Shown here: piece after piece, positions 37,099 to 48,300 of the stretch
How the letters are laid out: each line of letters begins with the position of its first letter
Numbering within the stretch: the first letter of the stretch is position 1
DNA from: DASQPA01 sp963757335
GTDB taxonomy: Bacteria; Acidobacteriota; Thermoanaerobaculia; Multivoradales; UBA5704
Direction: 5' to 3'
Assembly: GCA_963757335.1 (NCBI GenBank)
Contig: CAVWRJ010000021.1
Coordinates: 434,001 to 498,000 of the forward strand
DNA length: 64,000 bases
Notes under the pieces: generated by a model
Database searches by the model: none
Told to the model about the DNA's origin: nothing
The model's input: the letters and a program-made list of their open reading frames with translations, nothing else
Program-made: the position numbers and the translations under genes

Positions 37099-39234
37099 AT
37101 GAACCCTAGAATCGTGCGCGCCCTTTCGTTCTTTGTGCTGTCGTTGACCCTGGCTGTTCCCACCGGCCTCGCCCCCGCGCCGGCGAGGGCTCAGATGGCC
37201 AAAGGCCCGAACGGTCCGGACGATGATCTGGAGTCACACTCGGTCGGCGCCTGGGGGATCGACCTCTCCGACCGCGACCCGGCGGTCAAACCCGGCGACG
37301 ATTTCTTCATGTCGCAAAACGGCGCCTGGTACGCGCGGACCGAGCTCAAGCCGCTCGTTCCCTTCGCCGCCTACTGGGCCGACCTACGCCGGCTTTCGCC
37401 GCGCCGTCTGATCGCTCTTCTGGAAACAGCGGCAGCCAACACGAGCGCGTCGCCCGAGAGCGTGGAAGGTAAGGCCGGCGCTTTCTATCGCGCTTTCATG
37501 GACGAGAAAACGGTAGAGGCCAAGGGTGCTACGCCTCTCCAGCCTGAACTGGACGCGATTCGCGCGGCGAAGACCAGGGCGCAGATGGCGGCCGTGATGG
37601 GCAGCGAAGCCGGCCCCAGCACCCAACAGTCCCGCAAGCGGCTCGGCTTACTCCCGCCGGACCGCGCGGCGTTCCTGGTGAACATCGACCAGGACCAACA
37701 AGACCCCACTCGCTACGCGGTCTATGTGGGACAAGGCGGGTTGGGAATGCCCGGCCCCGAGTACTACGCGGATCCGCATTTGGCCGATATCAAGCTTGCC
37801 TATGAGGCCTATGCGGCCAAGATGCTGGACTTGATCGGTTGGCCGAACCCAGAGGCCCGGGCCAAGGAGATCGTCGCCCTCGAGACCCGCATCGCCGCGG
37901 TGAGCTGGTCGCACGAGCAGATGCACGACGTGGTCAACACCTATAACCGAATGACGGTCGCGGACCTCTCCAAGTTCGCGCCGGGCTTTGACTGGCGGGC
38001 TTTCCTCAAGGGCGCCGAGCTCGGCGAAGTCAAGGATGTCGTGGTCGACGCCAAGAGCGCCTTCCCCAAGATCGCGAGCATCTTTGCCGCAACACCTCTG
38101 GAGGTTTGGCAGGCCCGTGAGGCTTTTATCGTCGCCGACGACGCCGCGCCCAACTTGGGTACGGCCGCCTTCAACGCGAATTTCGAGTTCCGCAACAAGA
38201 AATTCAATAATCAATCAGCAACGCCCCAGCCTCGCCGAATCCGTGCCTGGTCCACCTTGGAAGCCAGCATCGGCGATCTTCTGGGCACGCTCTACGTGAC
38301 CCACTACTTCTCGCCGGAAGCGAAAGCCAAGGCCCTGGAAATGGCAGACAACCTGAGGCGCGCGTTCGACGCCCGGCTGGAAAAGCTGGCCTGGATGAGC
38401 CCCGAGACGAGGGTTAAGGCACGCGAGAAACTTGCCAAGATGAGGGTGAACATCGGTTACTCTGATCAGCTGCAGGACTTCAAGGGGGTAGAGATCAGGA
38501 ATGACGATCTCTATGGCGACGTGATGCGAACCACGGCCTTCAGTTGGCGTCGTCAGGTTCGCCGGCTCAACGCGCCGTTCGACCGCCAGGACTGGTTTTT
38601 CACCCCGCAAACGGTCAATTTCAACTATACCTTGACCACCAACACGCTGGAAATTCCGGCAGCGACGCTGCAGCCGCCCTTCTTCGATATCCACGCCGAT
38701 GCTGCGGTGAATTATGGCGCCGTCGGCGCGTTGATCGGTTCCCAGTTCATCAATGCTTTTGACAGCCAGGGTAGACACTACGACTCTGACGGCCGGCTGC
38801 GCGACTGGTTTACGGCGGCGGATGCCAAGAAGTTCGAGGCCATGACCAAGGCTATGGCCGCTCAGTATTCGGCGGTCGAGCCGTTGCCGGGCATGCATGT
38901 CAAGGGTGAGCTGCTCGCGGACGAAGCCCTCGACGACCTCGGCGGTCTGATCCTCGCGCTCGATGGATACCATCTCTCCTTGAAGGGGCAGCCGGCGCCC
39001 GTCCTCGATGGCTTCACCGGCGACCAGCGGGTATTTCTGGGCCGCGCTCAGATGTGGAGAGCCAAGTTCGACCTTGCTTTCGTGCGTACTCTGCTCGCCA
39101 CCGGTCACAACGGGCTACCGCTTCTGCGGGTTAACACTCCGGTGCGCAACATGGATGAGTGGTACGAGGCATTCAACGTAAAGCCAGGTGATAAGTTGTA
39201 TCTCGCGCCGGAAAATCGCGTGCATATGTGGTGA
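37099..39234 (+). CDS. M13 (neprilysin-like) metallopeptidase homologue without zinc motif
   Basis: About 711 aa. The ATG at 37099 is preferred over that at 37093 because the GAGG site (37089-37092) is 6 bp upstream. Sec signal peptide ending APARAQ. The N-terminal M13 domain starts with WGIDLSDRDPAVKPGDDFF. The C-terminal domain keeps the family frame (LQPPFFDIHADAAVNYGAVG; VKPGDKLYLAPENRVHMW), but the catalytic HExxH is replaced by SQFIN in ALIGSQFINAFDSQG, losing both His ligands and the Glu. The third-ligand block reads DEALDDLGG (normally GENIADLGG), and the substrate-binding NAxY region is altered (NFNYTLTTNTLEIPAA). So it should not be a zinc protease. 139 bp before the NRPS start and on the same strand, hence probably part of the cluster. 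GC is lower than in the NRPS. Confidence 0.85.
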   Translation: MNPRIVRALSFFVLSLTLAVPTGLAPAPARAQMAKGPNGPDDDLESHSVGAWGIDLSDRDPAVKPGDDFFMSQNGAWYARTELKPLVPFAAYWADLRRLSPRRLIALLETAAANTSASPESVEGKAGAFYRAFMDEKTVEAKGATPLQPELDAIRAAKTRAQMAAVMGSEAGPSTQQSRKRLGLLPPDRAAFLVNIDQDQQDPTRYAVYVGQGGLGMPGPEYYADPHLADIKLAYEAYAAKMLDLIGWPNPEARAKEIVALETRIAAVSWSHEQMHDVVNTYNRMTVADLSKFAPGFDWRAFLKGAELGEVKDVVVDAKSAFPKIASIFAATPLEVWQAREAFIVADDAAPNLGTAAFNANFEFRNKKFNNQSATPQPRRIRAWSTLEASIGDLLGTLYVTHYFSPEAKAKALEMADNLRRAFDARLEKLAWMSPETRVKAREKLAKMRVNIGYSDQLQDFKGVEIRNDDLYGDVMRTTAFSWRRQVRRLNAPFDRQDWFFTPQTVNFNYTLTTNTLEIPAATLQPPFFDIHADAAVNYGAVGALIGSQFINAFDSQGRHYDSDGRLRDWFTAADAKKFEAMTKAMAAQYSAVEPLPGMHVKGELLADEALDDLGGLILALDGYHLSLKGQPAPVLDGFTGDQRVFLGRAQMWRAKFDLAFVRTLLATGHNGLPLLRVNTPVRNMDEWYEAFNVKPGDKLYLAPENRVHMW

Positions 39235-39373
39235 TTGGCGCGCCCCACCCGAAGACCGGAATCGGTAAATCCGCGTGGGGTGTTAGAATGATGTCAATGG
39301 ACTTATTCATAGGCTTGGCGTGCACCGCTGCGCGGAGCGTAGCCCGACGGAATTCTGATGCTCGTTGGATCCG

Positions 39374-42300
39374 ATGATGGCCCGGGCTCGAGCGTCGTCT
39401 CGTGCTCGTGCCCGTACAGGCGAACGGAGTAAGGGTGATCCGCCGGTTGTGGCAAGCGAGGTTCCCCTCTCCAGAGGCCAGCGGGCACTTTGGTTTCTCG
39501 CCCGGCTGACACCGGACTCGAGCGCTTACGTCCTCGCCGGCGTGATGCGGGTGAAGGGCCCTCTCGATGTCCCTGCGCTGCGCCATGCCTTCGAGGTCGT
39601 GGCCGCTCGCCACCCGGCCCTGCGCTCTTTTTTCAGCGCGGGAGGTAAAACCGGGAGCGAGCCGGTGCAGTGGGTGCTCGACCGGCGGTCTCCGACCTTC
39701 ATCGAGGAGGACGCGGCGGACTGGGACGAGGCTACGGTCGAAGCGCGGCAGTCCGAGCTGGCCCGCAGCCCCTTCGACCTGGAGCACGATCCGCTGCTGC
39801 GGGTCGGGGTGCTCCACCGTGGGCCGGATGAGCACCGACTCATCGTCGCTTTCCATCACATCGTCGTCGACTTCTGGTCGCTCGGCATCATTCTGAGCGA
39901 GCTCTCGGTTGTCTACCGGGAACGCGGCGCGGTCAGCCCGGAGGATCTCCTGCCCCCCCTGCGCTCGACCTACGCCGAGCATGTGCGCCGGCAGGAGCTG
40001 CGGCTCGCCGGGCCCGACGGCGAGCGCCTGTGGGAGTTCTGGCATCGCGAGCTCCTTGGGCGCCGGCTGGTTCTCGATCTGGCGACTGACCGGCCACGGC
40101 CCGCGCTGCAGACCTTCCGCGGCGACGTGCGATCCTGCCGGCTTGAGGCGGCGGCGACCGACCGCCTGCACGCTCTCGCCCGGGAGCAGGGGACCACCCC
40201 CTTCGTCACCCTGCTCGCCGCCTTCCAGGCGCTTCTCTACCGCGCCACCGGAGAGGCGGAGATGGTCGTCGGCTCGCCGACCTCAGGGCGCAGCTCGGCG
40301 TCGGTCGCTGGGCTGATCGGCTATTTCGTCAACCCTGTGGTGTTGCGGGGAGACCTGGGGGGGGATCCGATCTTCACCGAGCTGGTCGGGCGGGTGCGGC
40401 AGACGACGCTCGCCGCCCTGGCGCACCGGGCGTTCCCCTTCCCCCTGCTCGCCGAGCGGCTGGCCCCCGAGCTGGATCGCTCGCGTTCGCCGGTTTTCCA
40501 GGTGATGATCACCTTCGAGCAGGAACGTGGCGGCCGTGAACGGGGGCTGGCGGCGCTCGCGGTGGGTGAGGGGGGCGTGGCCGTCGAGCTCGGCGGGCTC
40601 GCCGCCGAGACCCTCCCGTTGCTGCCGGGAGGTGCCCAGGTCGACCTGACGCTCTTTGCCGCGGTGGTACGCGAACGGTTGGTGCTGTCGCTGCAGTTCA
40701 ACCCCGATCTCTTCGACGGCGCGACGGCGGCACGGATGGTCGGTCACCTCGCGGTCCTCCTCGGCGGGATCGCCAGCGATCCGGCACGCCGCGTCTCGGA
40801 GCTGCCGCTGCTCACCGCGCCGGAGCGCCAGGCGCTCCTCGACTGGAACGCCACGGCGACGCTTTATCCGGAGGCGGAGTCCTGCCTGCACGAGCTGATC
40901 GCGGTCCAGGCGGCACGGACCCCCGACACCACGGCGGTGGTGTTCGAGAACGCCGCGCTCTCCTACGGCGAGCTGGCAGTGCGCGCCGGTCTCCTCGCCG
41001 GGAAGCTGCGCCGGTTCGGCGTCGGTCCGGAGGTGCCGGTGGGGATCTGCCTCGAGCGCTCGCTCGAGCTGATGATCGGTCTGGTGGCGATCCTCACCGC
41101 CGGCGGCGCCTATGTGCCGCTCGATCCAACCTATCCGTCGGAGCGGCTGGGGCGGATGCTCGAGGATGCTCTCCCCCCGGTGGTCCTGGTCGAGGCGCGG
41201 ACAGCCCGGTTGCTGCCCGCGCACCCGGGCCGCCAGGTCGTGCTCGGCGCCGGTGGATTGGCGGCCGCCGACGCGTCTGCGGAGAGGGGAGCCGGCATCG
41301 CTGCCGGGGTCGGGGTCGGGCCGGAGAGCCTGGCCTACGTGATCTTCACCTCGGGCTCGACGGGCCGTCCGAAGGGGGCGATGAACAGCCACCGGGCGGT
41401 CGTCAACCAATTGCTGTGGATCCAGGGTCACCATCGGCTGACGGCGGTGGATCGGGTCTTCCAGAAGACCCCGATGAGCTTCGACATGTCGGTCCTGGAG
41501 CTGTTCTGGCCGTTCATGGTCGGCGCCTGCCTGGTGATGGCGCGGCCAGGGGGGCACAAGGACCCGTCCTATCTGGCGGAAAGTCTGGCCGAGCGCGAGA
41601 TCACGGTCACCTCCTTCGTGCCGTCGATGCTCCAGATCTTCCTGGAGGAGCCGGGCATCGAGCGGGCGACGGCGCTGCGCCAGGTGGAGATGATCGGCGA
41701 GGCGCTGCTGCCGTCGCTCCAGGAGCGTTTCTTCAACCGCCTGCCGGCGGTGGGCCTCTTGAACCTCTACGGCCCCACCGAGGCGGCGGTCGATGTCACC
41801 TTCTGGCAGTGCGTGCCGGGCTCCCCTGTCGTCCCCATCGGCTGGCCGGTGGCGAACACCTCAATCCGTCTGCTCGACGGCGACCGGCAGCCGGTACCGA
41901 TGGGGATTCCCGGCGAGCTCCACATCGGTGGCGTGCAGGTGGCGCGGGGCTATCTGGGGCGTCCGGACCTGACCGCGGAACGCTTCGTCCCCGATGCCTC
42001 GGGGGAGCCGGGAAGCCGTCTCTACCGGACGGGCGACCTGGCGCGCCGGCTGGCCGGTGGCGAGATCGAGTACCTGGGGCGGATCGACACCCAGGTCAAG
42101 CTGCGCGGCTTCCGCATCGAGCTCGCCGAGATCGAAGAGGTCTTGGGCGCCCATCCGGAGGTCCGCCAGGCCGTCTTGCTGGTGCGCGAGGACACCCCTG
42201 GCGATCTCCGTCTGGTGGCCTATGTCGTGCCGCACAGCGAACCCGCGCCGGCGGCCGGTCGACTGCGCTCCTTTCTCCGCGAGAAGTTGCCCGAGAACAT

Positions 42301-45300
42301 GATCCCGGCGGCCTTCGTCCCCCTGGCCGAGCTGCCGGTCACCGCCAACGGCAAGCTCGACCGCCAGGCGCTGCCCGCCCCCGCGGCCGAGCGGCGCGAC
42401 GACGGTGTCGTCTACGCGGCCCCAGAGAGGGCGGCCGAGCGGTTGATCGCCGCCATCTGGCAGGAGGTGCTGGGCGTCGAAAGAGTGGGGCTCGACGACA
42501 GCTTCTTTGATCTCGGCGGCCATTCCCTCTTGCTGGCCCAGGTGCATGGCCGGCTGGAGCAGGAGGTCGACTCAGCGCCGTCGATGACCGACCTCTTTCG
42601 CTTCCCCACGGTGCGCACCCTCGCCGCATATATGAGCCCGGCCGGCCCGACCAACGATAGCGAGAGCGTTGCCGCCCCGCAATCCGGTCGCGACCGGGCG
42701 CACTCGCGCTCCACCGCTCTGGCGAGCGAGCGGCCACACGTCGCGATCATCGGCATGGCCGGCCGTTTTCCCGGTGCCGGAAACCCCCGGGAGCTGTGGC
42801 GAAACCTCGCTGCGGGAGTCGAATCAATCCAGTTTTTCTCGTCGGACGAGCTGCTTGCCGCCGGCGTTTCCGCGGAGGTTCTCGCCCATCCGAGCTACGT
42901 CCGTGCCCGCGGTTATCTCGAAGCGGTGGATCTCTTCGACGCCGCGTTCTTCGGCTATAGCCCCCGCGAGGCCGAGACCACCGATCCCCAGCAGCGGATC
43001 TTCCTCGAGTGTGCCTGGGAGGCGCTCGAGGACGCGGGCTACGATCCGGAGCGTTACCAGGGAGCGATCGGGCTCTACGCCGGCATCGGGTTCAGCAACT
43101 ACCTGAGGAACCTTCTGTCGCAGCCGGACGTGATCGCGACGGTCGGCGAGATGCAGGTCCTGATCGGCAACGACAAGGATTTCCTGGCGACCCGCGTCTC
43201 CTACAAGTTGAATTTGCGCGGTCCCAGCATCGCGGTGCAGACGGCCTGCTCGACCTCCCTGGTCGCGGTTCACCTGGCGTGTGAGAGTCTCCTGCACGGC
43301 GAGTGCGACCTGGCCTTGGCCGGCGGCGTGACGATCGCGACCGCCAAGGAGGGCTATCTCTATCGGGAAGCGAGCATCCTCTCTCCGGACGGGCACTGCC
43401 GGGCATTCGACGCTCTGGGTCGGGGCACCGTGGCGGGCAGCGGCGCCGGCATCGTGGTCTTGAAACGCCTCGACCGGGCGCTCGCCGACGGCGACTCGAT
43501 CTACGCCGTCATCCGAGGCTCGGCGATCAACAATGACGGTTCAGCGAAGGTGGGTTTCACGGCGCCCAGTGTCGCGGGCCAGGCAGCGGTGATCGCCGAG
43601 GCGCAAGCGGTGGCGGGCGTCGAACCCGAATCGATCGGTTACGTCGAGGCGCACGGCACCGGCACCCTGTTGGGCGATCCCATCGAGGTTGCGGCGCTCT
43701 CCCAGGTGCTGTCGCAGAGTGGCAAGCAGGGCTTCTGCGCCTTGGGTTCGATCAAGACCAACCTGGGTCATATGGACACGGCGGCCGGGGTCGCGGGATT
43801 GATGAAAACGGCTCTGGCCCTCCGCCACCGGCAGATCCCGCCCAGCCTGCACTTCACGGCACCCAACCCGCAGATCGATTTCAGGAATGGGCCGGTCTAC
43901 GTCAACACCGAGCTCCGTGAGTGGCCGGCGAACGGTGGGCCGCGGCGTGCCGGGGTGAGCGCATTCGGCATCGGCGGCACCAATGCCCATGTGGTGCTGG
44001 AGGAGGCGCCACCGCCCCCGGCCACTCCGCCGGCGTCCGCCGAGGCGGTGCGTTCGGCCGCGGTCCTGGTGGTCTCGGCGCGTTCGGCGGCGGCGCTCGA
44101 GACGGCGACGGACAACTTGGCGAGCCATCTGGCCAGTCATCCCTCCCTCGACCTGTCGGACGTCGCCTACACCTTGCAGACGGGCCGGCGCAGCTTCAGC
44201 CACCGCCGGATGCTCGTCGTTCGGGATTGCGCGGACGCGGTCGCCGTCCTCGCGGCGAGGGATCCCAAGCGCCTCCTGAGCTACGCCGGCGAGCAGCGCG
44301 AGCGACCGATCGTCTTCCTCCTACCCGGCCATGGGGCGCAGCACGTCAACATGGGGCTCGACCTCTATCGGGTCGAGCCGACCTTCAGGAGCCATATTGA
44401 CCGCTGCGCGGAGCTGCTCCTGCCGCAGCTCGGCTACGACCTGCGCACGGTTCTCTATCCGGAGGCGGCGACAGCCGAGGAGGCGGCAGACCGGCTGCAG
44501 CAGCCCGACGTGTCCAGCCCGGTGCTGTTCGCCATCGAGACCGCCCTGGCGCTCCTCTGGGGCGAGTGGGGGATTACCCCCCGGGCGATGATCGGCTACA
44601 GCTTCAGCGAGTACGTCGCGGCCTATCTGGCGGGGGTTTTCACCCTCGAGGATGTCCTGACGCTGATCACCGATCGGGCGGCGATGCTCCGCCAGTCGCC
44701 GGCCGGCGCGATGCTCGCCGTGCCGCTGCCGGAGGAAGAGCTCGTGCCGCTGTTGGGCGACGGGCTGTCGCTCGCGGCGGTCAACGGGCCGGAGGTCTGT
44801 GTCGCCGCGGGCACGCCCGAGCAGATCGCGGCCCTCGCGCGCGAGCTCGCCGGCCGCGCGGTCACCTGCCAACCCGTCCCCATGCCCTACGCCGCTCATT
44901 CCTTCATGCTCGATCCCCTGGTCGAGCCTTATGCCGAGCGGATCGCGCGGGTGCCGATGAGCGCCCCGCAGATCCCCTACATCTCGAATGCCACCGGCAC
45001 CTGGGTGCGACCCGAGCAGGCGACCGACCCTCTCGAATGGGCGCGGCACCTGCGCCTGCCGGTGCGCTTCGCCGCGGGGCTCAGAACGATCTTGGAAGAT
45101 CCGGAGGTGGTGCTCCTCGAGGTCGGCCCCGGGCGCGGCCTGAGCACCCTGGCCAGGCTGAACGACGCCGCCGCCCACACCATCGTCTCGTCGATGCGCC
45201 AGCCTCCTTGGGATCGATGGCGCCCGCGAGAGGAGATGACGGACGTCGAGGCCCTGCTCACGGCACAGGGCCAGCTCTGGCTGGCCGGTCTGCCCATCGA

Positions 45301-48300
45301 CTGGCAGCGGCTCCACCGGCATGAACAGCACGGGCGGCGCCGCCGGGTGTCGCTGCCGACCTATCCTTTTGAACGCCAGCGCTATTGGATCGACCGCCAG
45401 GAGCAGCGGTCGGTGGCCCGCCCCTTCGGCGGCTCTCCCCAGGCTCTCGCCCAGAGTGACCAGAGCGCGCGGCGCGACCGGGAGAGGTCTCGGGTGACGA
45501 TCGAATGGGAGCCCGAGATGTTGTCCCAGGAGACCCGGGAGGTCCTGGCGCGGGCGCTGGCCAACGGCGAGTTGCAGGTCGTGGACTCGCGCTGGGAGCC
45601 GGCGGCGGCTCTCGAACCCGCCCGGCAACAGGCGGCCGAAGGGAATGGAAAGGCGGCCGTGTCGGGTCACGCCCGGCCGGAGCTGGGGACGCCCTACATG
45701 GCGCCCAAGAGCCCGCTCGAAGAGCAGATCGCCGCGCTCTGGCAAGCTCTCTTGGGCATCGGCGAGATCGGCGTCCACGACAACTTCTACGAGCTGGGCG
45801 GCCATTCGCTCGCCGCCACTCTGGTGATCTCCCGGGTCCGCGAGCAGTTTTCTGTGACCGTGCCGCTCCAGGCTTTTTTCTCCGAGCCGACGATCGCGGA
45901 TCTCGCCGTGCTGGTGGCCCGGGGGCAGGCGGACCGCTCGCACGGAGAGCCGAGCGCCGATCCGGGCGGGATCGGCCGCCGGTCGCCCGGTCTCGACCCG
46001 GTGCCGCTCTCCTTCGGCCAGGAGAGCCTCTGGTTCTTGGACCAACTCGAACCCGGCAACCCGGCGTTCAACTTGGTCCAGGCCGTCCGCCTCCTGGGCC
46101 CGTCCCGGGTGCCCGTCCTCGCCGCGGCCTTCGCCGAGATCGTGCGTCGCCACGAGATCCTGCGTACGACCTTCGAGGCCCGCGAGGGCCAACCCGCGCA
46201 GGTCATAAGCGAAGCCGCAGCCCCGGCGCTGCCGGTGATCGATCTCGCCGCGTTGCCGGCAGCCCGGGTGGCGGCGGAGGCGCGCGCTCTGGCGCAACGG
46301 GACAAGCTCCAGCCCTTTGTGCTCGACCGCGGTCCGCTGCTCCGCGTCAGCCTGCTGCGCCTGGGGTCCGAGCACCATTGGCTGCTCCTCGCCATGCATC
46401 ACATCGTGTCGGACGGCTGGTCGTTCGGCGTCTTGGTCCGGGAGATCAGCCTGCTCTGCCAGGCTTGGGGCGGCGGCCGGCCCTCGCCGCTGCCGGAGCT
46501 GTCGATCCAGTACGCCGACTATACCTGTTGGCAGCGGCAGTGGCTGGCGAGCGGCGTGCTGGAAGCCCAGCTCGCCTATTGGCGCCAGCGGCTCGCCGGC
46601 GCTTCAGCCCTCGAGCTGCCGCTCGACCGGCCGCGCCGGCGATCGCCGGGAGCGCCGGGACGGCGGGGAGAAAGGCTGCGCACCGAGCTCGGGCCGGAGC
46701 TCGTCGATCGCGTCAAGAGTTTCTCCCGAAGCGAAGGGGCGACGGTGTTCATGACCCTCCTCGCGGCGTTTTCACTTCTCCTCTCCCGCCATGCCGGCGA
46801 AGAGGAGGTGACGATCGGCTCGGCGATCGCCAACCGCGATCGCCAGGAGATCGAGCCGCTGATCGGCTACTTCGTCAACACCCAGGTGCTGCGCAACGAC
46901 CTCTCGGGCGATCCGAGCTTCCGGCAGCTGGTGGCGCGGGTGCGGGAGGTGGCGGCGGGGGCCTACGCCCACCAGGATCTGCCCTTCGAGAGGCTGGTCG
47001 AGGATCTGCAGCCGGTACGAGACGGCAGCCAGACGCCGCTTTTCCGGCTCATGATCGTCCTCCAGAACGCGCCCAACGAAGCGCCGTCGGTCCCCGGCCT
47101 CACGATCGATCTGGTCGACACCGGCGACTCGCCGGTGCAGTTCGATCTCGCCCTGGTCTTGAGCGAATCTCCGTCCGGGTTCCTCGCCCGTTTCGAGTAC
47201 GACGCCAACCTCTTCGACGCCAGCACGGTGCGGCGGCTGGGCGAGCACTTCCAGGCGCTCCTCCGGGAGGCTTTAGGCGCGCCCGACAGGGCGCTTTCGC
47301 GCCTCGCCCTGCTGGCCGCGCCGGAGCGGCACCAGATGCTGGTCGAGTGGAACGACGAACCGGCCTCCTCCTATCCTGGCGGGGACTTCGTGCACGAGCT
47401 GTTCGCCGTGCGTGCAGCGGCCGTCCCCGACGCGGTTGCGGTGGTCGCCGAAGAGGTCGCCCTGACCTATGGCGAGCTCGGCGCCCGTTCCCGCCGGCTC
47501 GCCGGCCACCTCTGGGAGCAGGGAGTCCGGCCCGAGAGCCTGGTGGGGATCTACGTCGAGCGATCTCCAGACATGGTGGTGGGTCTCCTCGCGATCCTCA
47601 AGGCGGGAGGAGCGTACCTACCGCTCGATCCTTCCTATCCGCCGGACCGGCTCGCTTTCATGGTCGAGGATGCGGGAGTGACGGTCCTCCTGAGCGAACG
47701 CCGGCTGGCCTCCACGGTTCCTGCCGGGGTGGAGCGTATCGTCCTGGTCGACGAGTTGGCGGGGCCGGCCGGCGGGGAGCTGGGGGCCTGCCGGTCTTCC
47801 GGGCTGGCGCCGGATCATCCAGCCTACGTCATCTACACCTCGGGCTCGACCGGTCGCCCCAAGGGGGTGATGATCTCCCATCGTTCGCTCGCCAACCGGC
47901 TGCGTTTCCATGCCGCGACGGACCTCGGTCGGGAGAGCCGCCTGCTCCAGAAGACGTCGATCAGCTTCGACGTTTCCCTGCTCGAGACCTTCGGCCCCCT
48001 GCTCGCCGGCGGCTGCATGGTACAGGCGCGGCCGGGAGGCGAGCGGGACGTCGACTACCTGACGCACTGGATCGCCAGAGAGCGCATCACCCATACGACC
48101 TTCCCGCCGTCGCTGCTCGCGGTCCTGCTCGAGGATCCGGCGTTTCTCGCCTGCGACAGCCTGCGGATCGTCGTCACCGGCACCGAGGCGGTGCCGGCGG
48201 AGCTGCCGCGGCGCTTTCATGAGCGGTTCGCTGCCGAGCTGTTCAACCGGTACGGCCCCACCGAGTGCACGATCGCGGTCACCGCCTGGAAATGCCGGCC

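Noticed and set aside
45505..48222. Plus-strand 905-aa open frame in another phase
   Set aside because: Out-of-frame reading of the ACP-C-A region of the megasynthase; Arg/Gly-rich and featureless.
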